From Solirubrobacter sp963724195 (GTDB taxonomy: Bacteria > Actinomycetota > Thermoleophilia > Solirubrobacterales > Solirubrobacteraceae), in assembly GCA_963724195.1 (NCBI GenBank), contig CAVRTQ010000027.1, positions 146,028-210,027 on the forward strand: a stretch of DNA of 64,000 nucleotides, read 5' to 3'. Position numbers and translations under genes: made by a program. The notes beneath the pieces were generated by a model. That model saw only the letters and a list, made by a program, of their open reading frames with translations, did not search any database and had not been told where the DNA came from. This document shows positions 1 to 8,979 of the stretch, in pieces; within the stretch, counting starts at the first letter, position 1, and each line of letters opens with the position of its first letter.

Positions 1-91
1 CCACCGCACGAACATCCTGTCCAAGCTCGGCATGCGCGACCGCGTGGAGCTCGTGCGCTACGCCATCCGGCGCGGACTGGTGGAGCCCTAG
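1..91 (+). CDS. LuxR-family regulator, C-terminal end only
   Basis: Only the last 29 codons are present (frame starting at base 2, stop at 89-91). The tail HRTNILSKLGMRDRVELVRY is the recognition-helix end of a LuxR/NarL-type DNA-binding domain: the HxxNIxxKLG motif followed by the RxELVRYAxRxGL tail normally ends a two-component response regulator. The receiver domain would lie left of the window. It sits just upstream of a second response regulator on the same strand, so the two could form a signalling cluster. The cognate kinase is not visible. Confidence 0.8.
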   Translation, partial: HRTNILSKLGMRDRVELVRYAIRRGLVEP

Positions 92-151
92 CGCCTGAAT
101 ACGGGGCTCCCCGGATAGACCGGGGCGCCCAGCGTCCAGCATCCTCGGCCG

Positions 152-712
152 ATGCTGGATCTCGTCATCGTCGACGACCATCCCGCGGTCCGCTCCGGAC
201 TGCGCGGGCTGCTCGACGAGGCGGAGGGCCTGCGCATCGTCGCGACCGCGGCCACGGCGCAGGAGGGCTTCCAGGCCATCGCCGACCTGCGTCCGGCGGT
301 CGCGCTGCTGGACCTGCACCTGCCCGACGACGACGGCCTGTCGCTCTGCCTGCGCACCCGCGCGCTGCCGGAGCCGCCGCGGGCCGTGATCTACAGCGCG
401 TTCGCCGATGCCGGGCTGGGGGTCCGGGCCGCGATCGCCGGCGCCTACGCCGTGCTCGCGAAGTCCGCGTCGCCGCGCGCGCTCACCGCCGTGCTGCGCG
501 GTGAGCTGCGCCCGCCGCTGGACCCGCGGGCGCTGCGGGCGCTCGGCGAGCGGCTGGAGCCGCCGGAGCTCGCGATCCTCGGCATGCTCGCCCACGGCGT
601 CGCCGAGGACGAGGTCGCGGCGACGCTGGGCCTCTCGCCGGAGGGCGCCCGTGCCCGGCGCGCGCAGATGCTCGCCCGGTTAGATGGCCGACGCCCGCTC
701 GCCGCCGCCTGA
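152..712 (+). CDS. NarL-type response regulator with degenerate output domain
   Basis: 186 aa. Residues 1-115 form a receiver domain: acidic pair in VIVDDHPAVRSG near the start, phospho-acceptor aspartate in LLDLHLPDDDG (about residue 55), Thr/Ser switch position in VIYSAF and the conserved lysine in VLAKSA (about 110). The C-terminal 60 residues align with the spacing of a LuxR helix-turn-helix (LAHGVAEDEVAATLGLSPEG) but lack the usual TIKTHxxNI recognition helix, having EGARARRAQML instead. DNA binding may therefore be altered or lost. It follows the end of another LuxR-type regulator by 60 bp. The partner kinase is unknown. Confidence 0.85.
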   Translation: MLDLVIVDDHPAVRSGLRGLLDEAEGLRIVATAATAQEGFQAIADLRPAVALLDLHLPDDDGLSLCLRTRALPEPPRAVIYSAFADAGLGVRAAIAGAYAVLAKSASPRALTAVLRGELRPPLDPRALRALGERLEPPELAILGMLAHGVAEDEVAATLGLSPEGARARRAQMLARLDGRRPLAAA

Positions 713-736
713 GTCACGCCTGCCAAACTAGGACCC

Positions 737-1885
737 ATGCCCACGAGAGACCAGATCCTCGAGGCGCTCAAGGTCGTCATCGATCCCGAGCTGCACAAAG
801 ACATCGTCACGCTCGGGATGGTCCGCTCGATTGACATCGCCGAAACCGGTGCGGTCAACGTCACGGTCTCACTGACGACCCCCGGCTGCCCGATCAAAGG
901 CCATTTCCAGACCGGCGTCGCGAACGCCGTCAAAGCCCTCGAGGGCGTCACGGCGGTCAGCGTCGGCTTCGACGTCCTGTCCGACACCGAGAAGCAGGGC
1001 CTCCAGCAGAAGCTGGGCCGCGCCTCCGGTCTGCCCGCGGGCGCGCTCGCGCAGGTCGCGAACGTGGTCTGCATCGGCTCCGGCAAGGGCGGCGTGGGCA
1101 AGTCCACGCTGACCGTCAACCTCGCCGCCGCGCTGCAGGCCGAGGGCAAGAAGGTCGGCGTCCTGGACGCGGACGTCTGGGGCTACTCGATCCCGCGCAT
1201 GCTCGGGCTCGGCGGCCAGCGCCCGTCGGTCTCGGCCGACCGCAAGATCCTCCCGCTCGAGTCGCACGGCATCAAGGTCATCTCGATCGGCTTCTTCCTC
1301 AAGGAGGACGAGGCGGTCGTCTGGCGCGGCCCGATGCTGCACAAGGCGCTCACCCAGTTCCTCGACGACGTCGCCTGGGGCGAGCTCGACTACCTGCTGA
1401 TCGACCTGCCGCCGGGCACGGGCGACGTCTCGATGACGCTCTCCCAGCTGCTCCCGCAGGCCACGTTCATGATCGTCACGACGCCGCAGGACGCCGCGCA
1501 GAAGGTCGCGCGCCGCTCCGCCCAGATGGCCGACAAGGTCAACCTGGAGATCTCGGCCGTCGTCGAGAACATGTCCGGCTTCACCACGCCGAGCGGCGAG
1601 CGCTTCCCGATCTTCGGCGAGGGCGGCGGCCAGCGCCTGGCCGACGAGCTCGACGTCCCGTTGCTCGGCCAGATCCCGCTGACGATGCCGCTGCGCGCCC
1701 ACGCGGACGCCGGCATCCCGCTCGTCGCGGTCGATCCCGACGATCCGGCCGCCCAGGCCATCCGCCACACCGCCCGTGGGCTGATGGCGATGGCCCCGGC
1801 GAAGCCCGTCGCCCTTCCGGTGCTGGAAGTCGTCCAGACCGGCCCGCCGTCACCCGTCGGGATGTCGCTCCCGATGGCCGGCTAG
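737..1885 (+). CDS. mrp: Mrp/NBP35-type P-loop ATPase, iron-sulfur carrier
   Basis: 382 aa. Residues 1-85 are a MIP18/DUF59 domain (DPELHKDIVTLGMV and TTPGCPIKG). A ParA-like ATPase follows, with deviant Walker A GSGKGGVGKST at about 114-124 and LLIDLPPGTGD as Walker B. Family members bind ATP and carry Fe-S clusters to apoproteins in the cytosol. The position that holds a CxxC cluster ligand in E. coli Mrp, just after VVENMSGF, reads TTPSGERFP and has no cysteine; the remaining cysteines are scattered. It ends at a strong hairpin shared with the convergent ferredoxin gene, a fitting Fe-S neighbour. No Shine-Dalgarno precedes the ATG. Confidence 0.93.
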   Translation: MPTRDQILEALKVVIDPELHKDIVTLGMVRSIDIAETGAVNVTVSLTTPGCPIKGHFQTGVANAVKALEGVTAVSVGFDVLSDTEKQGLQQKLGRASGLPAGALAQVANVVCIGSGKGGVGKSTLTVNLAAALQAEGKKVGVLDADVWGYSIPRMLGLGGQRPSVSADRKILPLESHGIKVISIGFFLKEDEAVVWRGPMLHKALTQFLDDVAWGELDYLLIDLPPGTGDVSMTLSQLLPQATFMIVTTPQDAAQKVARRSAQMADKVNLEISAVVENMSGFTTPSGERFPIFGEGGGQRLADELDVPLLGQIPLTMPLRAHADAGIPLVAVDPDDPAAQAIRHTARGLMAMAPAKPVALPVLEVVQTGPPSPVGMSLPMAG

Positions 1886-1894
1886 CAGCCGCTT

Positions 1895-1923
1895 GCGACG
1901 CTCGCCGCTCCGGCGAGCGTCGC
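1895..1923. terminator. Bidirectional hairpin between mrp and ferredoxin gene
   Basis: A perfect 12-bp stem, GCGACGCTCGCC and its reverse complement, with a 5-base loop GCTCC (1907-1911) lies between the stops of the two convergent genes. There is no U-tract on either side, as is common for high-GC actinobacterial terminators. It can serve both strands. Confidence 0.7.
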
Positions 1924-1928
1924 TGCGC

Positions 1929-2192
1929 TCATTTGCCGGCGAAGTACGCGGCGTTGCGCTCGGCGAACGCCGACCACTCGTCGGGCAGCTGGTCTTCAGC
2001 GAAGCACGCGTCGACCGGGCACGCCTCGACGCAGGCGTCGCAGTCGATGCACTCGTCCGGGTCGATATAGAGCTGTTCGACCTTGTCGTAGTCCGGCTCG
2101 TCGGGCGTCGGGTGGATGCAGTCGACGGGGCAGACCTCGACGCAGGAGTTGTCCTTGGTTCCCACACAGGGCTCGGCGATCACGTAGGCCAT
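1929..2192 (-). CDS. fdxA: 7Fe ferredoxin (3Fe-4S plus 4Fe-4S)
   Basis: 87 aa, start ATG at 2192. The opening MAYVIAEPCVGTKD and the pair SCVEVCPVDCIHP give the cysteine pattern of the 3Fe-4S/4Fe-4S site. A second motif CIDCDACVEACPVDA supplies the CxxCxxCxxxCP ligand set. Length and motif order match actinobacterial FdxA, a soluble electron carrier for P450s and oxidoreductases. It is convergent with mrp and divergent from the NAD(P)-binding protein gene that begins 34 bp away. Much longer reading frames extend upstream, but only this part has ferredoxin character. Confidence 0.95.
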   Translation of the reverse strand: MAYVIAEPCVGTKDNSCVEVCPVDCIHPTPDEPDYDKVEQLYIDPDECIDCDACVEACPVDACFAEDQLPDEWSAFAERNAAYFAGK

Positions 2193-2225
2193 GGCCCCAA
2201 TGGTCGCATAGGCTGGTGATCGACT

Positions 2226-3131
2226 GTGCTTCTGCTGACTGGAGCCACTGGATTGCTGGGCCGCGCCGTGGTCCGTCGCCTGGTCGCAAACCGCGTGCCA
2301 GTGCGGTGTCTGGTGCGGGATCCGCGCGGTTTGGGGCCTGAGCGCGTAAGGGTCCAATTGTCGATCGGAGATCTGGCCGATCCGTCTTCTTGGCGACACG
2401 CACTGCGGGGCGTGGACACCGTCGTGCACCTCGCGGGCGGGGCGCGCGACCAGCCGCGGGCGACGGTGGAGGAGCTCAACGGCCTCGCCGCGTTCCGCCT
2501 GTTGCGCGCCGCGGAGCGGGTCGGCGCCCAGCACTTCGTGTGGATCACGCCGCTCGGCGCCACGCCGCACCACCCGATGCGGATGCACCGGGCGAAGGCG
2601 CTCGCCGCGACGGCGATCGAAGCGGCGGAGATCCCGACCACGACGCTCGCGCACTCGCTGATGTACGCGCCCGGCGACCGGCACCTGCTGTGGGTGGAGC
2701 GGCTCGGCTACCTGCCGCTGGTGCCGCTGGTGGGCCGCGGGATCGCCCGCACGCAACCGATCTGGGCCGAGGACATGGCCGACGTGGTGATGGCGGCGAT
2801 CGAGGCCCCGGACGGCCATCGCCGCTTCGAGCTGGCGGGGCCGGAGACGCTCACGCAGCGCGAGGTCGTGCGGCTCGTGCTCGCCTCCTCGGGCCGGCGC
2901 CGCCGCGCGCTCCCACTCCCGCTGGCCGGGCTCAGGGCCGCCCTGCGGGCCGAGGAGACGCTCGCCGGCCCCACCTCGCTGATCACCTGGGACGAGGCGC
3001 AACTGCTGGCGGTGGAGATGCTGTCCGCGCGCGGGACCACCGACGCCGAGGCGCTCGGCGTCACGCCCCGCCGGATGGCGGCGGTTCTGGGCGCAGGTGT
3101 GCCCAAGGGCTGGCGTATTCGAGCTGCCTAG
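2226..3131 (+). CDS. NAD(P)-binding Rossmann protein (NmrA/NDUFA9-like)
   Basis: 301 aa, GTG start. The N-terminus LLLTGATGLLGRAVVRRL is the glycine-rich TGxxGxxG dinucleotide-binding motif of atypical/extended short-chain dehydrogenases. VVHLAGGARD and WITPLGA occupy the usual strand 4/5 positions, while the catalytic YxxxK is not clear, as in NmrA-like and complex-I-associated members. Substrate is unknown. TAGGCT lies 11 bases before the start with no Shine-Dalgarno, suggesting a very short leader. Its last 71 bp overlap the convergent amidase gene. Confidence 0.8.
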   Translation: MLLLTGATGLLGRAVVRRLVANRVPVRCLVRDPRGLGPERVRVQLSIGDLADPSSWRHALRGVDTVVHLAGGARDQPRATVEELNGLAAFRLLRAAERVGAQHFVWITPLGATPHHPMRMHRAKALAATAIEAAEIPTTTLAHSLMYAPGDRHLLWVERLGYLPLVPLVGRGIARTQPIWAEDMADVVMAAIEAPDGHRRFELAGPETLTQREVVRLVLASSGRRRRALPLPLAGLRAALRAEETLAGPTSLITWDEAQLLAVEMLSARGTTDAEALGVTPRRMAAVLGAGVPKGWRIRAA

Positions 3132-4491
3132 CGATCTGCAGCAGCCGGTCCTCGGCCAGCGGCCGCCCCACGATCTGGATGCCGACCGGGAGCCCGTCCG
3201 CCCCGAGCCCGACCGGCACGGAGATCGCGGGCTGCCCCGTGAGGTTGAACAGCGACGTGTACGGCGTGAAGACGCCGGAGCGGTTGAGGTCGCGCAGCGG
3301 GTGCTCCCCGGAGCCGTGGCACTCGCCGATCGGCAGCGGCCGCTCCCCCAGCGCGGGCGTCACCAGCAGGTCGTAGTCGGCGAAGAAGCCGACGAGCCGC
3401 CGCGAGAGCGCCTGCAGCTGCGTCAGCGTGCCCATGTAGGCCAGCGCGGGCGTCTGGCGGGCCCGCTCCAGCAGCGCGCGGGACAGCGGCTCGATCTCGT
3501 CCTCCTCGGGCTCGCGGCCGCGGATCCGCACGCACATCTCGATCCCGAGCGCGATCGCCGGCCCGAAGACGTTGATGAACGCCTCGAGCACCTCGGCGGG
3601 CGGGAACGGCGGCGTGACCTCCTCGACCTCGTGGCCGAGGCCCTGCAGGATCTCGGCGCCGCGGCGGACGCCTTCGAGCGCGTCGGCCGGCGGCTCCACG
3701 CCGAGCGGGTTGGCGGCGGTGACGGCGATCCGCAGCTTGCCGGGATCGCGCCGCAGCGCGGTGGCGTAGGGCTCAGGCGGCTTCGGCGCCCAGTTCGCGT
3801 CACCGACCTCGTAGCCGCTGAGCACGTCGAGCGCGTGCGCGGTGTCGGCCACCGTGCGGGTGACCACGCCGTGGCAGGCCAGGAACGACTCGCCCATGGC
3901 CGGGCCGACCGAGATCCGCCCGCGGCTCGGCTTGAGCCCCACCAGGCCGCAGCAGGCCGCGGGGATGCGGATCGAGCCGCCGCCGTCGTTGGCGTGCGCG
4001 AGCGGGACCATCCCGGCCGCGACGGCCGCCGCCGACCCGCCGCTGGACCCGCCCGGCGTGCGCGACAGGTCCCACGGGTTGCGCGTGGGACCGCCGAAGC
4101 GCGGCTCGGTCGTCGGCAGGATCGCGAACTCGGGCAGGTTCGTCGTGCCCACGATCACGAAGCCCGCCTCCCGCAGCCGGGACACGAGGAACGCGTCCTG
4201 GTCGGGCCTGAAGCCGTCGAGGAACTTGGAGCCGAAGTTGAGCGGGAAGCCCTTGACGGACACGTTGCCCTTGACGGCGATCGGCACGCCCGCGAACGGC
4301 TGCGCGTCACCGGGCTTGACCTGGTCGGCGGCGGCCAGCGCCCGCTCGCCGTCGACGGCCACGAACGCGTTCAGCGCCGGATCCAGGGCCTCGATCCGCC
4401 GCAACGCCGCCTCGACGACCTCGCGCGCGCTCGCCTCGCCGCTCCGGACGAGCGCAGAGATCTCCACGGCGGAAGCGAACGCGGAATCCAC
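3061..4491 (-). CDS. Amidase-signature family hydrolase (GatA-like)
   Basis: 476 aa. The Ser-cisSer-Lys triad is visible: lysine in GVPIAVKGNVSVKG (about 75-80), then the signature GGSSGGSAAAVAAG with the cis-serine and nucleophile, and GGSIRIPAACCGLVGLKPS downstream. The family hydrolyses amide bonds of small molecules; it includes GatA, but no gatB or gatC is nearby, so a free-standing amidase is more likely than a tRNA amidotransferase subunit. It is divergent from tdh (39 bp gap) and overlaps the 3' end of the preceding convergent gene by 71 bp. Confidence 0.9.
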   Translation of the reverse strand: MDSAFASAVEISALVRSGEASAREVVEAALRRIEALDPALNAFVAVDGERALAAADQVKPGDAQPFAGVPIAVKGNVSVKGFPLNFGSKFLDGFRPDQDAFLVSRLREAGFVIVGTTNLPEFAILPTTEPRFGGPTRNPWDLSRTPGGSSGGSAAAVAAGMVPLAHANDGGGSIRIPAACCGLVGLKPSRGRISVGPAMGESFLACHGVVTRTVADTAHALDVLSGYEVGDANWAPKPPEPYATALRRDPGKLRIAVTAANPLGVEPPADALEGVRRGAEILQGLGHEVEEVTPPFPPAEVLEAFINVFGPAIALGIEMCVRIRGREPEEDEIEPLSRALLERARQTPALAYMGTLTQLQALSRRLVGFFADYDLLVTPALGERPLPIGECHGSGEHPLRDLNRSGVFTPYTSLFNLTGQPAISVPVGLGADGLPVGIQIVGRPLAEDRLLQIARQLEYASPWAHLRPEPPPSGGA

Positions 4492-4530
4492 TCGGACTGG
4501 ACCCTACCTACTAAGGTCGTCGCCGCTCTT

Positions 4531-5560
4531 ATGCGCGCACTCGTGAAGGCCCACGCCGAGCCCGGTCTGTGGCTCCAGGACGTACCCGAGCCCGAGATCG
4601 GGATCAACGACGTGCTGATCCGCGTGGATCGCACCGGGATCTGCGGGACCGACCTGCACATCTCCAACTGGGACGCCTGGGCCCAGAAGACGATCCCGGT
4701 CGGGCTCGTGATCGGGCACGAGTTCGTCGGCGACGTCGTCGCCGTGGGCGAGAACGTCACGGGCTTCGCGCCCGGCGACCTGGTCAGCGGCGAGGGCCAC
4801 CTCGTGTGTGGCCGCTGCCGCAACTGCATGGCCGGCCGACGCCACCTGTGCGCGCACACCGAAGGCATCGGCGTGTCGCGGACGGGCGCGTTCGCGGAGT
4901 ACATCGCGCTGCCGATGACCAACGTCTGGCATCACGGCAAGAACATCGGCCGCGACGTCGCTTCGATCTTCGACCCGTTCGGCAACGCCGTCCACACCGC
5001 GCTCGCGTTCCCGGTGCTGGGCGAGGACGTGCTGATCACCGGCGCCGGGCCGATCGGGCAGATGGCCGCGGCGGTCGTCCGCCACGCCGGCGCCCGCCAC
5101 GTCGTGATCACGGACGTCAACCCCGCCCGGCTCGAGCTCGCGCGGAAGATGGGCGTCACCCGCGCGGTCGACGTGAGCCAGGAAGACCTCGCCGACGTGC
5201 AAACACGAGCTGCACATGGAAGAGGGCTTCGACGTCGGCCTGGAGATGTCGGGCAACGCCAGCGCCCTGCGCGGCATGATCGCCAACATGTCCCACGGCG
5301 GGAAGATCGCCCTGCTCGGCATCCCGCCCGAGGAGTTCGCGATCGACTGGAACCAGGTCGTGTTCAACATGCTCACGATCAAGGGCATCTACGGGCGCGA
5401 GATGTACGAGACGTGGTACGCGATGACCGTGATGGTGCAGAGCGGGCTCGACATCTCGCCCGTGATCACGCACCACTTCGCGGCCGCCGATCACGAGGAG
5501 GCGTTCGCCACGGCGGCGGGCGGCGCGGCGGGCAAGGTCATCCTGCACTGGAGGGACTAG
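4531..5560 (+). CDS. tdh: L-threonine 3-dehydrogenase (frameshifted)
   Basis: Zinc-dependent medium-chain dehydrogenase oxidising L-threonine to 2-amino-3-ketobutyrate. The first frame carries the catalytic zinc ligand C38 in TGICGTDLH, GHEFVGDVV, the structural-zinc cysteines CGRCRNCMAGRRHLC and the NAD site TGAGPIGQMAAA. It breaks at about 5200 in CGTGCAAACACG; dropping one A restores DVQHELHMEEGFDVGLEMSG, and the second frame (from about 5205) completes the protein with IKGIYGREMYETWY. The repaired length of 342 aa equals E. coli Tdh (341). kbl follows 3 bases later, so the two genes form the threonine-to-glycine operon. The frameshift is probably a sequencing error. Confidence 0.92.
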
Positions 5561-5563
5561 GGC

Positions 5564-6742
5564 ATGTACTCGGTACGCGAGCAGCTGACCGGTGAGCTGG
5601 ACGAGATCCGCGCCGCGGGCCTCTTCAAGGCCGAGCGGGTGATCCAGTCCCCGCAGCAGGCCAGCGTCGCGGTGGACGGCGACCGTGTCCTGAACTTCTG
5701 CGCCAACAACTACCTCGGGCTCGCGGATCACCCGGCGCTGATCGAGGCCGCGCAGACGGCGCTGGACCGCTGGGGCTTCGGGATGGCGTCCGTGCGCTTC
5801 ATCTGCGGCACGCAGGAGATCCACAAGGAGCTCGAGGCGAAGCTCTCGAGCTTCCTGGGCCAGGAGGACACGATCCTCTACGGCTCGTGCTTCGACGCCA
5901 ACGGCGGGCTGTTCGAGACGCTGCTCGGGCCCGAAGATGCCGTGATCAGTGACGCGTTGAACCACGCGTCGATCATCGACGGCATCCGGCTGTGCAAGGC
6001 CCAGCGCTACCGCTACGCGAACTCGGACATGGACGAGCTGGAGGCGCACCTGAAGGCCGCGGCCGGTGCCCGGCGGCGGCTGATCGCCACCGACGGCGTC
6101 TTCTCCATGGACGGCTACGTGGCCAAGCTGGACGAGATCTGCGACCTCGCGGAGCGCTACGACGCGATGGTCATGGTCGACGACTCGCACGCCGTCGGCT
6201 TCGTGGGTGAGGGCGGCCGCGGCACGCCCGAGCTCAAGGGCGTGATGGACCGCGTGGACATCATCACCGGGACGTTGGGGAAGGCCCTGGGCGGCGCTTC
6301 GGGTGGCTACACGAGCGCCCGCAGCGAGATCGTCGCGCTGCTGCGCCAGCGCTCGCGCCCGTACCTGTTCTCGAACACGCTGGCGCCGCCGATCGTGGCC
6401 GCTTCGCTCAAAGCGCTGGAGCTGCTGGAGAGCGGCGGCGAGCTGCGGGCCCAGTTGCGCGCCAACACGGAGCGCTTCCGGACCCGCATGACCGAGCTCG
6501 AGTTCGACGTCCTGCCCGGCGACCACCCGATCGCGCCCGTCATGTTCGGCGACGCGGTGCTCGCCGGCCGCACGGCCGAGGCGATGCTCGAGCGCGGCGT
6601 GTACGTGATCGCGTTCTCGTTCCCGGTCGTCCCGCGCGAGCAGGCCCGGATCCGCACGCAGATGTCGGCCGCGCACTCGTTCGACGACATCGACCGCGCG
6701 ATCGCGGCCTTCGTCGACGTGCGCTCAGAGATCGCTGGGTAG
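5564..6742 (+). CDS. kbl: Glycine C-acetyltransferase (2-amino-3-ketobutyrate CoA ligase)
   Basis: 392 aa, PLP-dependent alpha-oxoamine synthase family. It cleaves the Tdh product with CoA into glycine and acetyl-CoA. Key features are FCANNYLGLADHP near residue 45, the aspartate/histidine pair in VDDSHAVGFVG (about 206-214), and the Schiff-base lysine K240 in TGTLGKALGGASGG. Length is typical (E. coli 398 aa). It is coupled to tdh by a 3-base gap. Its 3' end overlaps the convergent cupin gene by 18 bp. Confidence 0.96.
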   Translation: MYSVREQLTGELDEIRAAGLFKAERVIQSPQQASVAVDGDRVLNFCANNYLGLADHPALIEAAQTALDRWGFGMASVRFICGTQEIHKELEAKLSSFLGQEDTILYGSCFDANGGLFETLLGPEDAVISDALNHASIIDGIRLCKAQRYRYANSDMDELEAHLKAAAGARRRLIATDGVFSMDGYVAKLDEICDLAERYDAMVMVDDSHAVGFVGEGGRGTPELKGVMDRVDIITGTLGKALGGASGGYTSARSEIVALLRQRSRPYLFSNTLAPPIVAASLKALELLESGGELRAQLRANTERFRTRMTELEFDVLPGDHPIAPVMFGDAVLAGRTAEAMLERGVYVIAFSFPVVPREQARIRTQMSAAHSFDDIDRAIAAFVDVRSEIAG

Positions 6743-7136
6743 CGGCACCTGTTGCGGCGGGGCGCCGGCCTCGGCGTCCCACGACTCATAGGCCTCACCG
6801 TCGCGGCCGACGTGCTCGACGGCGCCGCCGAGCGCGAGCAGCAGGCAGTCCGTGTCGGCTGCGGTTCACGAGTTGGCGCCGCACTTCGGGGGCCACGCGG
6901 ACGATCTCGCCCTGCGTGAGCTCGCGCTCCTCGCCCTCCACGCCGAGCGTGAGCGTGCCCGCGAGCACGAGGTAGACCTCCTCCTGCTTGAAGTGCCGGT
7001 GGATGCGCCCGCGCTGGCCGGGACGCAGCCGGATCTGGTTGATGCCGAAGGTGGTGATGCCCAGCTCGCGCCGGAGCGAGAGGAAGCGCTCGTCGCTGTC
7101 GGGATCGAGCTTCGAGTAGCTGACGCCGGTCTCCAT
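6725..7136 (-). CDS. Cupin-domain protein (frameshifted)
   Basis: The first frame starts METGVSYSKLDPDSDERF and contains a cupin barrel: GQRGRIHRHFKQEEVYLVLAG is motif 1 with metal-binding histidines and glutamate, followed by GEIVRVAPEVRRQLVN. The frame is lost near 6865; removing one base restores NRSDTDCLLLALGG and a natural tail to the stop at 6725, giving about 136 aa. Small cupins of this type bind a metal ion and may be enzymes or sensors; no substrate can be assigned. It lies just downstream of the phosphodiesterase gene on the same strand (9 bp gap), so co-transcription is likely. Confidence 0.8.
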
Positions 7137-7145
7137 GACGTCAGA

Positions 7146-8135
7146 TCATGCCTGGATGCCGATCCAGGTCTCCGCTTCCTCCGGCGTGAGGCCGCCGTGG
7201 TGGCCCTTGAAGCGGCGTTCCGGGCTCGGGAACGCGGTCACGCCCACCATCCGGCCCGGCGCGGGGAGGACGCACACGTCGGCGAGGCGCTCTTGGAGGC
7301 GCGGGCCGATGTGGTCGAAGAGCGCCTCGGCGCGGCAGACGCGCGCCCGGTCGCCGAGCCGTTCGGACAGCTCCGCGATGACCAGGTCGGGATCGTCGAC
7401 GTGCAGGAACAGGTCACGCGCGGAGCCCGCGGGCGGGCGCGTGAGGTGGCGCGGCAGCTCCGACCAGAACAGGTCGAGGTGGTCCGTCTTGTCGACGTCG
7501 ATCTGGCCGTGGTCGGCGGTCACGAGCAACGGCGTGTTCACGCTCGCCAGCGCGTCCAGCGCCCGCAGCGACTCGCGGACGAACGCCTCGCTCGACGGTC
7601 CGTGGCGATGGCCGATGGCGTCGATCGCGTCCCAGTACAGGTACGTCAGCCCCGGCCGATCGAGCAGCGCCGCGCCTGCCTCGATCGTCTCGAACGGCAG
7701 GATCGTCGCGCCCGCGAGCGCCGCCGAGCCGTACGGCGTGTCCGCGATCGCCGCCGGCTGCAGCGCCGTCGCGCCCGCGACGGTGCTCGGCCACGGGAAC
7801 AGCTGCTGCGGCGTGATCGGCAGCGGGTCGTCGCTGTCGGCGAGCGCGAACCGCAGCGGCCGGATCACGTCTCCCACCAGCGGCTCGTAACAGCGCCACT
7901 CGTACAGGCCGTGCTCGGTCACCGGCAGCCCGCTGTAGAGCGTCGTCAGGTGCGCGGTGGTCGTCGACGGGAACTGCGAAGCCACCGGCTCGATCTGCAG
8001 CCGCCGCAGGAACGGATGGTCGGCGTGCCGTTGCACGAACGCCCACCCGAACGCGTCCAGCAGGACGACCGCGAGCTGATCGTGCTCGGCGGCGAGGGTC
8101 GCGATCCGCTCGGGCAGCTCAGCGAAGCCGAGCAT
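7146..8135 (-). CDS. Alkaline-phosphatase-superfamily phosphodiesterase
   Basis: 329 aa, no signal peptide. Metal and nucleophile motifs of the type I phosphodiesterase/nucleotide pyrophosphatase family are present: LLDAFGWAF (first aspartate), FPSTTTAHLTTL with the threonine nucleophile, WDAIDAIGHRHG, TADHGQ and a late FKGHHGGLTPEE. It should hydrolyse a phosphate mono- or diester; substrate unknown. The start overlaps the end of the upstream membrane-protein gene by 17 bp, and the cupin gene follows 9 bp downstream, so the three form an operon. Confidence 0.85.
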   Translation of the reverse strand: MLGFAELPERIATLAAEHDQLAVVLLDAFGWAFVQRHADHPFLRRLQIEPVASQFPSTTTAHLTTLYSGLPVTEHGLYEWRCYEPLVGDVIRPLRFALADSDDPLPITPQQLFPWPSTVAGATALQPAAIADTPYGSAALAGATILPFETIEAGAALLDRPGLTYLYWDAIDAIGHRHGPSSEAFVRESLRALDALASVNTPLLVTADHGQIDVDKTDHLDLFWSELPRHLTRPPAGSARDLFLHVDDPDLVIAELSERLGDRARVCRAEALFDHIGPRLQERLADVCVLPAPGRMVGVTAFPSPERRFKGHHGGLTPEEAETWIGIQA

Positions 8136-8817
8136 GTTCCTCCGGCATCCCGATCCACTCCCGCCGGCGCTCGTCCTCGCGGTACGCCGCGACCGCGGCC
8201 ACGATCCGCTGGGGGTCGCCCACGAAGCTGTTGGCCGGCAGGTTCATCGACACGGGCAGCAACCGGCGGTTGAGGCGGGCGAGCCAGGCGCCCCGCCGGT
8301 GGTGGACGCGCCCCACGAGGGTGAGGATCGGAGCGCTGCCGTAGTCGTCCACCTCGACGCTTGCCAGGTCCTCCCACGCGATCTCAGCCTCGCCGTTGAA
8401 GCGCGCGACGATGCGCCGCGGCGTCAGGAAGAGGCCGCGCTCCGCGCGCAGCGACGCGATGCCCATGACCGCGATTCCACCGAAGAACACCGCGCAGGCG
8501 ACGCCGAAGAAGAGACTCCCGGCGAGCGCGATCAACACACCGGCGGCGCCCATCGCGAGGCCCGCGAGCACCACCACGCCCTGCTTGAGGCGCGATATCG
8601 GAAACAGGAACGCCGGCTCGCCGTCGAACGACGTGCGCCGCACGGCCTCGGCGCCCGCCCGGTTGAGCAACGGCAACCCGAGGACGAGGGCCCCGCCGCC
8701 GAAGAACAGGACCGAGATCAGGCCGAGCGCGGTCTCGCCGGTGGCCACGAGCAGCGCCCCCGCCGCGACGAACGCGAGCGAGATCGCGAATGCGAACCGG
8801 CGCCGCGTCACGGCCAC
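8119..8817 (-). CDS. Membrane protein with PH-like C-terminal part
   Basis: About 232 aa, starting at GTG 8817 (VAVTRRRF) or the in-frame GTG at 8811. The open frame runs much further upstream, but the protein-like part begins here. Two pairs of hydrophobic segments (residues about 8-55 and 85-130) are followed by a soluble region with LFLTPRRIVARFNGEAEIAWEDL, resembling the bacterial PH-domain fold of short membrane proteins. Function unknown. It is translationally overlapped with the phosphodiesterase gene. Confidence 0.6.
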   Translation of the reverse strand: MAVTRRRFAFAISLAFVAAGALLVATGETALGLISVLFFGGGALVLGLPLLNRAGAEAVRRTSFDGEPAFLFPISRLKQGVVVLAGLAMGAAGVLIALAGSLFFGVACAVFFGGIAVMGIASLRAERGLFLTPRRIVARFNGEAEIAWEDLASVEVDDYGSAPILTLVGRVHHRRGAWLARLNRRLLPVSMNLPANSFVGDPQRIVAAVAAYREDERRREWIGMPEEHARLR

Positions 8818-8979
8818 ACCGAGGAATCGATCAGACGCATCTCCACCAGAGTAGGTGCGTGCGCGGCGGGCGAGCCCTGGCGGTTGGGGCGCCACGAACG
8901 CGCGCTTCCTCGTCCGGAGTGCCCGCCGCGAGCGGTCACGCGACGATCGTCGTGGTGCCGGTACCGTGGTCGCCGAGCC

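Noticed and set aside
4531..5560. tdh as a real pseudogene
   Set aside because: Both halves are fully conserved and the same +1 error type recurs through the window, so a sequence error is more likely.
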